The notes beneath the pieces are model-generated. The model was not told where the DNA came from. It saw only the letters and a program-made list of their open reading frames with translations, and ran no database searches. Made by a program: the position numbers and the translations under genes. Shown here one piece after another: positions 11,001 to 23,800 of a DNA stretch of 64,000 nt. This stretch comes from Heloderma charlesbogerti (Eukaryota; Chordata; Lepidosauria; Squamata; Helodermatidae). Position 1 is the first letter of the stretch, and each line of letters begins with the position of its first letter. The stretch lies in the NCBI GenBank assembly GCA_026122225.1, contig JANEZZ010000522.1, positions 124,001-188,000 on the forward strand, in the 5' to 3' direction.

Positions 11001-14000
11001 AACAGAGACTGAACAGGAATGGGAGCAACCACACAGGCAGCAGCAACCACACCTGGTATGGGACATATAAATGAGTCCTTTTTTACACTGTGAGTCTGTT
11101 CTCAATCAGCTGTTCTCACTGTTCTCAATTAATGTTCATAATGAAGAGAAAGCAGAGGGGAGGCATTTGAAATGTGAATGGGCATTCTTGCTAATGTAGA
11201 TTTTACCTCTGCTTTACAAACCCGATTGAAATGAAAGCCCTTTAAGCTCCATATGTGTCTGAAAACCATTTCAATTTCTAGCTTATCTCCTTTGTTTTCT
11301 GAACAGATACAATACGCATTTTACCTCTAAATAAAAACATGTTGAATGTAAATTCAGATGTTGTTTATATGTTATTTCTGCTTGGGGCAGCCAAGGCAAA
11401 ATGAGCAATATTGCATTAATAATTATTTATTAATAATGAGAAGGCTAGAAAATGAATTTGTTTTTCCCAGTTGCTTCCTGAGTTGAGCTGGATTTAATCC
11501 AGTCCTAAATTACTTTCTTCCAGGAGTCTTCCAAATATCCTCTTTTCTTTCTCCATATCTACTTGTACCCTTAGACTTAGGGCTTCACCACACAAGGCTA
11601 AAATCCTGTAACCTTACCAGGATTTCTGCTCCTGGATTCTTTGGGGGATTAAGATGGGCTTCTTTACACATGCTGACAAGTGCTGTTTTAATTTATCAGC
11701 AAGTTCTATATGTTTCATTTTACAGCCATTAGATAGAGCTGCTGTTATGGCTCCATTACAGAAGTACACTCAGCAGGTAAAGCACTTCATAGCACTTCCT
11801 AGAGAAAAATCAGACTTTCCCTGCACTTTACAAAGACGGGATAAAGGTCATAAACTGGGGGAGGGGCCCTGGAGGTTGAAGACATCATGTACAGGGCCTA
11901 CAAACTTCCATGAGTAACCAATTTTGATTGCACGATATAAGCGCCATGTGGAGAAGTCCTTATTTACCCTGTCCATATTTAGTAGTAACTAATTTTTCAT
12001 AGCCTTCTCCAATCTGGTGCCCTCCGGATGTTTGGGACTTCAACTCCCCATCAGCCCCAGCCAGCATGTCCAATGGTCAGGAATGAACATACAAAGAGCC
12101 CTGCTGGATCAGACCAAGGGTCCACCTATTCCAGCATTCTGTTCACACAGTAGCCAACCAGCTGTTGACCAGGAACCCACAAGCAGGAGACAAGCACAAC
12201 AGCATCCTCCCACCCATGTTCCCCAGCAACTGGTGTACATAGGCCCACTGCCTCTGGTGCTGGAGGTAGCTCATAGCCATAACGACTAGTAGCCATCGAT
12301 AGCCTTCTCCTCCAGGAATTTGTCTAACCTCCTTTTAAAGCCATCCAAATTAGTGGCCATCACTACACCAATTATGATGATTAATAATAATTAATATTTA
12401 GTAGCAGTAGTTTTCAATGTGCCACAAGACACTGCTTTTGCTGCAAAAGACCAACCCAGCCACTGGGCTGGTTCACACGATCGCTGCAGCCCACTGTGGC
12501 TTATTTAAGTCACAGTGGGTTGCAGCAGATGCCGGCTGCCACTTTGAATATTCAAGCCATGGCAGTTAATCACTGTGGCTTATCATGTTGTGCAAACCTG
12601 GCAAGGGTGGCTTATGTGAGGGTTAAACAACTGATGGGCTGTTTTTGGGTTATGGAACAGGAGTTGGACTATTTAAGGGAGAATTAAAGGAAAATTAAGA
12701 AGATAAGAAGAGCCCTGCTGGATCAGACCAAGGGTCCATCTAGTTTAGCACTCTGTTCACACAGTGGCCAACCAGCTGTTGACCAGGAACCCACAAGCAG
12801 CTCAGCAGCTCTCTCCCATCCATGTTCCCCAGCAACTGATGTACATAGGCTCACTGCCTCTGGTACTGGAGGTAGCACATAGCCATCAGGACTAGTAGCC
12901 ATTGATAGCCTTCTCCAGGAATTTGTCTCACCCCTGGGAGCTGGGAGCTGTAGTCCCAGGTTGGGGAAGGCTGGGAGCTGTAGTCCCAGGAGGGCACCAG
13001 GTTGGGGAAGGCTGCTGTACTGCAAGGTGAAGCAGAGGGAAAAACAACCATTTTGCTATCTATAAAATGTTTTAACATCAGAGTCCCTGCGCAAAGGTGG
13101 GACACAATCAAAAGAAACCTAACATAGGTCAGAGCTTAAGAAGATCCAATGGAAGATTGGTTGCTCTGATGCAGGAAGCAACCTGCCACCGGAGCGAGCC
13201 TACAGTTAAATTAAGCAAAGCATTTCTGGATAGAGTTGGTGGGAGGAGGGTGCTGTTCTCTCACCTGTGCCAGCAGCAGGGCTGTGCATTTGGCAGATTC
13301 ATCAGGTCTCCCCACCACCCCGCCCGGGAAAGCAAAGATTCTGTGTGCTCAAACTGTGACCTGCACAAAGCCAAGGGCATCAGCACCCCAGTGGTGTTAC
13401 TCACTTGAGCAGCAGGAGGAATGGTCAGCTTGTACTTGGCTTGGATACTCCTGCCAACAAAAGAACGACGACATCACCAACCTGAAGAAGAGCTAGAAGG
13501 TTTGAGCTCAATCGGCAATGTCTGAACCCTAGATTTGGTGGGGTGGGTGGATGGGAGGGCATAAATCCCCAAGCCAAGTTTGCTGCTAACACATCATGAC
13601 ACCAGACAGTCTGCATAGGAATGTCTCCCAGTTTGGTTTGGTTTGTTTTAAAAAGCTCCACCCGGATGCCTTGCATCAAGCTGCATAAGGCAGAGCTGTG
13701 CATCATGCAGGTGCAGAAGAGTGTCAGCTTCAGGTTTAGGGGGCCCCTTGGGCAAAATGTCCTCATCCTGTGACAACGGCAACATTGCCCAATCGCTTCC
13801 CCTCTGCCTTGGGATCCAGTCTCCACCACTGCTCAAAAAGAAAGGGCACAGCGATTGGAGGCTGCTGTTCCTTTTCCTTGCTCTTGTCCTCACTTAGACA
13901 CTTAGAGAAGGCCAGTGAACAGGCAGCAACAGCAAGGAAGAGGAGTAAGGTCGGGGCTCTGGGGTTCAGCAATGGGCTTACTGCTGGGGTGTGGTCCTTG

Positions 14001-14776
14001 GAAGATGCCCATCAATACTAACCTCTGACACCGGCCCTACTGTAAAAACTAGGGCAGACAATTCACCATCCTGAGAATCTGAGCATTTATCTCAAACTCA
14101 AGTTTTCTAGTTCTTAAAGGCATAATCCTATGCATGTTTAGACAGAGAAAAGGCCAACAACTCCCAGCATAGCTGGCTGGGGCATGCTGGGAGTTGTAGG
14201 CCTTTTCTCTGTCTAAATATGCATAGGATTGTGCCCTAAGACAGCTAAGACAGGTATGAAAATATGTAAGCAATGCCTGATGAAGTCTCAGAAGGGGAGC
14301 TGAGAACACTTTCCAGTGGTCACGGTTTGGGGTCCTCAGTGCTATGCATAGCTCTTTGTCCCTCATCATAGAAGCAGATGTAATTATGCAAACAGGTTTA
14401 TTTTATATAATTTATATAGGTTGCAGAGTTTAACTTTTCTTGGTGCAGAGTTTTGTTTTTAAAAGCTACGCATCCCTGGCATAAGGAATTTGCAGTCTAC
14501 CATGCAGTAATTTAATAGGCTTTCCACCATTCCTTAGTGACCTGGTTTGAACATAACGACAACCCACTGGGTTGTTTAGCCCCTAAACAACCCAATGGTC
14601 TGGATTCAGATATCATGCTCAGCAGGAGCCAAGTGTGGGTTGCTGTTGCTGAGTAAAAGCAGAAGAATCGGGTTCTCCTGCACAGGCACGACAACTCATC
14701 CATTTTTAAACCGATGGGTTGTTGTTAGGTGTGAACCAGGTCACTGTCTAGGAAACGGGATATGCACAGTGAAGGT

Positions 14777-14828
<52 letters not shown>

Positions 14829-17800
14829 TCCTTCCTTCCTTCCTTCTCTCTCTCTCTCTCTCTCTCACTCAATCTCTCTCTCTCACACTCAATCTCTCTC
14901 TCTCTCAATCCCCCCCTCTTTCTCTTTCTCTCTCTCTTTCTCAATCTCTCTCTCTCTCTAAGTTGTTGTAGGAGAATCTGATTCTGATTGGAGAAGCATT
15001 CCTGAAAGAGGGGGTGTTTAACCCTCTCCTGGTTCAATTTCTGTGAACTAAAGTACCCCTCAAAAGTGGCTGAGCCCCACTGAGGGACGGGGAGAAGAGA
15101 CAGACACGATACAATGTAGCTATTTCCTTCCTGTCCCTGCTGCAGAGCTAAAAGCAGCTTCCGAGGCAATTCAAAACTGGAAAATGAAATGCGGGGACAA
15201 GGTTAAACACTTCCCCACCAGTACCACATCTCAGATAAAAACTGGAGCTCTCCATGCAGGAGCTTTAAAGTGTTGCTGTTGTTGTTGTTTTTTTTACAAA
15301 GGTCAGGAGATCCAATCATGGATCTCTGATATCACATCAGTTTAGTCCATGAGTGCCATTCCTTTCCACTTCTCCCTAGTTTGAGAAATTCATTGGCAGT
15401 TCTACCGGACAGCACTGAAAAAGAATAGCTGGGCCGCCTGGGGTGTAGCTCCGGCCTCCAAACGTCTGGCGTGTGCCATGAAATCCTCACAGTCGATCCA
15501 GAAGTCTAGGAGGTGAATCCCCAGCGTGCCATGGAGGAATTCCCGGAAGCTCTCCATCCCAGCTCTCTGCAATACAAGGAAGAGGGAGGGGAAGAGAGCT
15601 GGTACAGCTGCAGGCACCTGAAGAGAGAAGGGAATATTACCTACCAACAGATACACAGTTGAGGGCCCACTCCATAGCTAACTTGTAAAAGAGGAAACCC
15701 TCTCCTGGCACCACTGTTGGAAGAGTCCATCATGGAAACACTGGATGGGGCCCAAAAAGTGCAGGGGCAGAGCGGAGCTTACCAGGGCCCAGGACTCCAG
15801 TGGTCCCCAGTCCAGGATGCAAGCCCATTACCATGAGGGGGAAAATGTGGCTAAATTGTAGACCAAGAATGTTTATGCAGACTTATTCCCCTGTATCTGT
15901 GTGTCCAGATCTTGCAAGATTTGCTGAGACCAAATCAGCAGCAGTGTTAGAACAGAATAGCCATTATGTTTTGCTGGTCCAGGACCACGTCTAGAACAGA
16001 CAGAGAGAAAGCTTAGACAAGCAATTCCAGTCAGTGGAGGCTGGTAGCTCCGATGTCAGTGGGGTGGTGCATCCATTCCGAGTTTCAGTCAGAAACAGTC
16101 AGAACTCTAAAGGAGCTATCCAAGGAGCAAAGCTCCAGGGGTCCCCAGTGAAGCACCTTGGAGAGCTCCTTTAGAGTTCTGACTGAAACCCAGAGCAGAT
16201 TCACTGCCCCACTTTGGAGCCACCAGTCCCCATTGACTCTAGTACTTCTTGTTTAGGAGACAGCAGCTTGTTTAAGAGCCTCCAGGTGTGACAAATTCTC
16301 TCAAGAACTACAGCCCTTTTCATGTATTCCTCCACATGTAACCTAACTGTGTGGTAGGTGGACAGTCTTTGGATAGTCTGAGAAAATCACTGTGTGGTGA
16401 TTGTAGAAGTCACCGCACAGTGGGATCCATATAATCGGGAGGAAGCAGGTGGCACAGGGAAAGATCACCAGCTGTATAGAGCCAATGGCTGTCTGCAATC
16501 CAAGTTTCTTGGCAGGATGCTATGTTACTCACAGTCCCTAGGACGTCTTCTTTCAGCTGCTGCAGAGCAGCACTTCCAAAGCCAGGAGAAAAATATGAGT
16601 CCTGCAGCTCTTCCTTGGTGGTACTTGTCTTATTCAGGTCAAACTGCAAAACCTTCCTGGGTCCTGAGAATGGCTTCCCGTGACTCCTGAAAGGATGAGA
16701 TAGAACAGCACATCAAAAATAGGTAATTGATGGGGATGTTTTTTGCAGACCACAATGCTGTATCCCTGTTTTTGCATTCCCTTCCAGTCCTGGAACAACG
16801 CGGCATAAGATAGCTTCCAAACATGGAAAACTGGCATGTATATTCACTATTCAACATAACCTCCATCATACACAATGAACAGCAGATACCACTTTTCCAA
16901 GTCCATTGTGTTTGGCACAAGAACATAACAGAAAATTCATTACCCTGGAATTAAAGCCACTATTTTACACAGATGGTGAGAGAACCTTGGGTGGGTCTGA
17001 TGACCACTAGCCAGGCCATATTTAGCAAAGCAGTAGACTGTAACGTTTGGGCACGCATCAAGCGGAGCATTAATACATTCCTACAACCACTTGGAAATCT
17101 AAGCAAGCTGAAGATGTCGTAAGACTCATCTCTGTGTGGCCACATCTCCGTAGCTTAAGTTTTCAAGCAGCCACCTCAAGGTTCGATGTACTTCAATATA
17201 TCTTTATCATGGCATTTCTAGCAGCCAGACCTACCCAGCCATGCGACGCTCAGTGAACTCTGCATCGAGGGAGGAAGCAAGAGCAGCAGCTGTGCTCAGA
17301 TGAACTGGAGATATCGCTGGCTCACCAAGACTGGTCCAGCCACTCATGAGCCTTCCTGTAATGAGGGCATCAATCAGGACCAAGATCAGATATCTGAGCC
17401 TTGAAAACACTTAAGAACATAAGTACAGAAGAAGAGCCATGCTGGATCAGACCAGACCAAGGGTCTATCTAGTCCAGCATTCTGCTCACAAAGAAGCCAA
17501 CCAGCCTCCTCTAGGAAGCCCACAAGCAGGACATTAGTGCAACAGCACCCTCCCACACATGTTCCCCAGCAACTGGTGTACATACTGCTGCTGATACTGA
17601 AGGTAGCATATAGCTATCAGGACTAGTAGCCACTGATAGCCTTATCCTCCAGGAATTTGTCCAGTCCCCTCTTACAGCCATCACTACATCCTGTGGTAGT
17701 GAATTCCATAGTTTAACTATGCACTGTGTGAAGAAGTGCTTCCTTTTATCTGCCTTGAAGCTCCCACCAATCAGCTTCATGGGATGACCCCACGTTCTAG

Positions 17801-20800
17801 TGTTGTGAGAGCAGCAGAAAGTGACTCCCTATCCATTTTCTCTGCACCATGAATAATTTTGTACACCTCTATCATGTCTCCCCATACTTTTGTTGTTGTT
17901 GTTCAGTCGTTAAGTCATGTCCGACTCTTCGTGTCCCCATGGAGCATAGCATGACAGGCCTTCCTGTCCTCCGCTCTCTCCCGGAGTGTGCTCAAGTTCA
18001 TATTAATTACGTTGGTGATGCTATCTAGCCATCTCACCCTCTGCCATCCCCTTCTCCTTTTGCCTTCAGTCTTTCCCAGCATCAGGGTCTTTTCCAGTAA
18101 GTATTCTCTCTGCATTAAGTGGCCAAAATATTTGAGCTTCAGCTTCAGTATCTGTCCTTCCAAGGAGCACTCAGGGTTGATTTCCTTTAGGACTGACTGA
18201 TTTGACCTCCTTGCAGTCCAGGGGACTCATAAGAGTCTTCTCCAGCACCACAGTTGGAAAGCATCAGTTCTTCGGCGCTTAGCCTTCCTTATAGTCCAGC
18301 TCTCGCAGCCATACATTACTACTGGGAAAACCATAGCTTTACATAGATTTATATGGACCTTTGTCGGCAAGGTGATGTCTCTGCTTCTTACTATGCTGTC
18401 TAGGTTTGCCATAGCTTTCCTCCCAAGGAGCAAGCATCTTTTAATTTCATGGCTACAGTCACCGTCTGCGGTGATCTTGGAGCCCAAGAAAGTAAAATCT
18501 GTCACAGCTTCCATTTCTTCCCCTTGGATATGCCAGGAAGTGATGGGGCCAGATGCCATGATCTTAGTCTTTTTGATGTTGAGTTTCAAACCAGCTTTTG
18601 CATTTTCCACTTTCACCCTCAACAAGAGGCACTTTAGATCCTCTTCACTTTCTGCCATGAGGGTGGTATCGTCTGCATATCTGAGGTTGTTGATAATTCT
18701 CTTGGCAATCTTAATTCTGACCTGTGATTCATCCAACCTGGCGTTTCTCATGATGTACTCTGCATGTAAGTTAAATAAGCAGGGTGACAATATACAGCCT
18801 TGTCGTACTCCTTTCCCAATTTTGAACCAATCGGTTGTTTCATGTCCGGTTCTTACTGTTGCTTCTAGACCCTCATACAGGTTTCTCAGAAGACAGGTAA
18901 GGTGGTCTGGTACTCCCATCACTTTAAGAATTTGCCACAGTTTGTTGTGATCCACACAATCAAAGGCTTTAGCGTAGTCAATGAAGCAGAAATAGACGTT
19001 TTTCTGGAATTCTCTTGCTTTCTCCATGATCCAGCAAATGTTGGCGATTTGATCTCTAGTTCCTCTGCCTCTTCGAAACCCAGCTTGTACTTCTGGTAGT
19101 TCTCGGTTCACATACTGCTGAAGCCTAGCTTGTAGGGTTTTGAGCATCACCTTGCTGGCATGTGAAATGAGCGCAATTGTGCAGTAGTTTGAACACTCTT
19201 TGGCATTGCCCTTCTTTGGAATTGGAATGTAAACTGACCTCTTCCGGTCTTGTGCCCACTGTTGAGTGTTCCACATTTGTTGGCATATTGAGTGCAGCAC
19301 TCTAACAGCATTATCTTTTAGGATTTTAAATAGCTCAGCTGGAATACTGTCATCTCCGCTAGCTTTGTTGTTAGCAATGCTTCCTAAGGCCCACTTGACT
19401 TCACTCTCGAGGATGTCCGGCTCAAGTTCAGTGACTGCACTATCATGGCTATCAGGGACATTCAGATCTTTCCTGTATAGTTCTTCTGTGTATTCTTTCC
19501 ACCTCTTCTTAATCTCATCTGCTTCTGTTAGGTCTCTGCCTTTTTTGTCCTTTATCATGCCCGTCTTTGCACAAAACGTTCCCTTGAGATCTCCAATTTT
19601 CTTGAAAAGATCTCTAGTCTTTCCCATTCTATTGTTTTCCTCGATTTCTTTGCATTGTTCATTTAAGAAGGCCTTCTTGTCTCTCCTTGCTATTCTCTGG
19701 AACTCTGCATTCAGTTGGATATATCTTCCCCTTTCTCTCTTGCTTTTCGATTCCCTTCTTTCCTCAGCTACTTGTAAAGCCTCATCAGACAGCCACTTTG
19801 CTTTCTTGCATTTCTTTTTCTTTGGGATGGATTGAGTTGCTGCCTCCTGAACAATGTTACGGACCTCCGTCCATAGTTCCTCAGGCACTCTGTCTATCAG
19901 GTCTAATCCCTGAAATTTATTCATCACCTCCACTGTATATTCATAAGGGATATGATTTAGGTCATACCTGAATGGTTTAGTGGTTTTCCCTACGTTCTTC
20001 AATTTAAGCTGAAATTTTGCGATAAGAAGCTCATGATCTGAGCCACAGTCAGCTCCAGGTCTTGTTTTTACTGACTGTATAGAGCTTCTCCATCTTTGGC
20101 TGCAAAGTACATAATCAATCTGATTTCGATATTGACCATCTGGTGATGTCCATGTGTAGAGTCACCTCTTGTGCTGTTGGAAAAGAGTGTTTGCTATGAT
20201 CAGCGTGTTCTCTTGGCAAAACTCTATTAGCCTTTGTCCTGCTTCGTTTTGTACACCTTCGCCACAACCAGGCAGTAATCCATGAAGGGGTTCCCGTACT
20301 AGCCTTTATCTAAACTAAACAACCCCAGCTGCTTTAACCTTGCAGGAGAGTTGCTCCAGCCCCTTGATCATTTTAGTTGCCCTTTTCTGCATCTTTTCCA
20401 ACTCTACAATATCCTTTTTTAGATGCGGTGACCAGAACTGAACACATTATTCTAAGTGTGGTTGCACCATAGATTTGCATAAGGGGAGTATGATCTTAGG
20501 AGTTTTATGTTCAATTCCTTTTCTAATTATACCAACGTGGAATTTGCCTTTTTCACAGCCACCACACAATGAGTTGACATTTTCATTGAGCTGTCCACCA
20601 CAACCCCAAGATCCCTTTCTTGGTCAGTGCTCATGATGTTCTTCAGTGCTCATCATGGTAAACACCTCGTACTCAATCCATACATGCCTTGTGCCATCTT
20701 AATACTGCTATGGAGTGGTGCAATTTTAGATTCTGGACTTATCAGTCTTAGAGGGGGATCATCTTTAGATGATGATGTATGTTATTTCACTTACTACAAA

Positions 20801-23800
20801 ATGTGGTGGGCCAACCCTGCTGAATTTGGGGGCCCTCCTGTTCAATCTGCTGAGTGGGGCCCTGGATATCTGCCCCAAAGCCCTGCCCCCATGGCACCAC
20901 TGCAGCTACAAAAGTAGCATTGTGTTGTGAGAATGTGGGTTTTGGACAGGGCAGGCTTAATGGCCCAGAAGGTCTGCTTCAAGTTCCTTAATGGTTAGAG
21001 GTCAAGCATGCCAGGCACATCTTCTGTCAGGGAAATTACAGTTCTCTCACCATTTGTCCTTTCTGTGCTGGGGTCAGACAGGACTCTCTGGAGCTGAAGG
21101 CTGCTCCTCGGATGATCTGCAACTGGAGACTGGCCCAAGGTCAAGACACCTGGGAACTCGAAGGAGGTCTCAATGGAACTTTGGCCAGACAAGCTTGCAA
21201 AGCGGCCTGTAGGAAAGCATAGACAGAAAGTAAGAGGGATCAAAAAGAAAAATGTTTTATTGATAAGCTGCTGGATGGTGAGGGCTGGTTCTCTCTAGTG
21301 AATGCAGAATGGAAAAGAGTGCAATGGGTTCATGAGACAGTAGGAGAAGCACATGGTCGTCGATGTTTATATACGAATGCCCAGAGTATGGAAAACAAAC
21401 AGAACGAACTTGAACCCTTAATACAGGAGGGAAATTATGACTTGATATAACTGAGTCTTGGTGGGATGACTCTCATGCGTGGAATACAGCAATTGAAGGA
21501 TAAAACTTGTTCAAAAAGAACAGGAGGAACAGAAAGGGAGGAGGGGTTGCACTATATGTTAAAAATACATATCTCTGCACAGAAATACAGGAGGATGAGA
21601 TTGGTAGCCCCATCAAGAGCATCTGGGTTAAAATAAATGGAGCAAAGAATACAAGGAACATGGTGGTCGGAGTCTACTACCGGCCACCCAATCAAGGAGA
21701 AGACGAGGATGAAACTTTTGAAAAGCTAATAGCTAATGTTTCAAGGAAGCATGATGTAGTAGTAATGGGGGACTTCAATTTCCCCAATATTTGTTGGGAG
21801 ACAAATTCTGCAAAACACGGCCCCTCCGAGAAATTCCTGACTTGTGTTGCGGATAACTTCCTCCTACAGAAAGTAGAGGAAGGAACTAGAGGATCAGCTA
21901 TCCTTGACTTGATCCTAACCAACAGAGATGACTTAGTGGATAAAGTAGTAGTTACAGGAACTCTGGGGGAAAGTGACCACGTTATATTTGAGTTCATGGT
22001 TCTAAAGGAAGCAAAAGCTGAGTGTAGCCAAACCCGTACCCTGGATTTTAGGAAAGCTGATTTTAATAAACTCAGAACAATGATAAGTAAGGTCCCATGG
22101 CAAGTGACTATAATGAGAAAAGGAGTCCAAGATGGGTGGGAGCTTTTAAAAAAGGAAATTCTCAAGGCCCAATCACAAACCATTCCAACAAGAAGAAAAG
22201 GTGGAAGGCAACAGAAGAAGCCAGTGTGGCTTCACAAGAAGCTTAGAGATTACCTGAAAACAAAAAAGCACACATTTAGGAAGTGGAAGGAAGGACAAGC
22301 AACAAAGGAAGAGTACAGGCAGGTAGCACAGAATTGCAGGGAAGGTGTCAGGAAGGCTAAAGCTGAGAATGAGCTGAGGTTAGCGAGGGATGCTAAAAGC
22401 AACAAAAACGCTTTCTTCAGATACATGGATAGTAAAAGACAGAAGAAAAAAATGGTGGTTCAACTATTAAATAAGGATTGCAAAATGATAACAGATGACA
22501 AAAAAAAAAAAAAGGCAGAAGCGCTCAATTCCCACTTTGGCTCAGTCTTCTCCCAAAAGAGGGTCTATGAGCCCCCTGGCGAAGGCAAAGTACAGGCTGA
22601 AGGGGCAGGATTGCAGCTTGAGATCGATAGGCATATGGTCAAGGAACACCTAATTACTTGAATGAGTTCAAATCTCCAGGGCCAGATGAACTGCACCCTA
22701 GAGTAATAAACTCTCAGAACCACTGTCTATTAACTTTGAGAAATCATGGAGGATGGGTGAAGTGCCAGATGACTGGAGGAGGGCTAATGTTGTCCCTATC
22801 TTCAAAAAGGGTAAAAAGGAGGAAACTGGGGTCTACAGACCAGTCAGTCTGACATCAATCCCTGGGAAAATTCTGGAGCAGATGATAAAGCAATCCATCT
22901 GGAAGCACCTTGAAAACAATGCAGTGATTACTCAAAGCCAACATGGATTTGTCAAGAACGAATCCTGCCAGATGAATCTGATCTCATTTTTTGATCAGGT
23001 CACCTCCCTTGTGGACCGTGGGAATGCTGTGGACATAATATACCTTGACTTCAGCAAAGCTTTCAACAAAGTGCCCCATGATATCCTGATGAGCAAACTA
23101 GATCAAAGTGGGCTAGATGAAACAACTATCAGGTGGATCCACAGTTGGCTACAGAATCAGACACAAAGACTGCTTATCAACGGGATCTTCTCAAACTGAG
23201 GAGAGGTAACGAGCGGGGTACTGCAGGACTCAGTCCTGGGCCCAGTGCTCTTCAACATTAATGCCTTGGACGAGGAGGTGCAGGGAATGCTGATCAAATT
23301 TGCAGATGACACAAAATTGGGTGGGATAGCTAATACCTTGGAAGACAGAAACAAAATTCAAAGTGATCTGGATAGACTGGAGCACCGGGCAGAAAACAAC
23401 AGAATGATATTTAATAGGGACAAATGCCAAGTTCTGCATCTAGGAAAAAGAAACCATATGCACAGTTACAAGATGGGGGATACTTGGCTCAACAACACTA
23501 CAAGCAAGAAGGATCTTGGAACTGTCGATCACAAGCTGAATATGAGCCAACAATGTGATGTGGCTGCAAAATAGGCCAATGCTATTTTGGGCTGCATTAA
23601 TAGAAGCATAGCTTCCAAATCCCGGGAAGTACTAGTTCCCCTCTACTCAGCTCTGGTTAGGCCTCAGCTGGAGTACTGTGTCCAGTTCTGGGCATCGTAC
23701 TTTAAGAAGGATGCAGACAAGCTGGAGAGGGTTCAGAGGAGGGCGACAAAGATGATCAGGGGACTGGAAACAAAACACTATGAAGACAGACTGAAAGAAC

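Noticed and set aside
14595..15169. Ser/Leu/Phe-rich and Arg/Glu-rich long frames on both strands
   Set aside because: They are translations of the TTTC/TC microsatellite.
16643..16659. Alternative acceptor inside the 16.6 kb exon
   Set aside because: Using it conflicts with the phase of the 17.3 kb exon, and its pyrimidine tract is weaker than the upstream site.
18372..19971. Plus-strand frames of about 190 codons opposite the BovB reverse transcriptase
   Set aside because: They are antisense shadows of the conserved RT frame and recur opposite every BovB copy.
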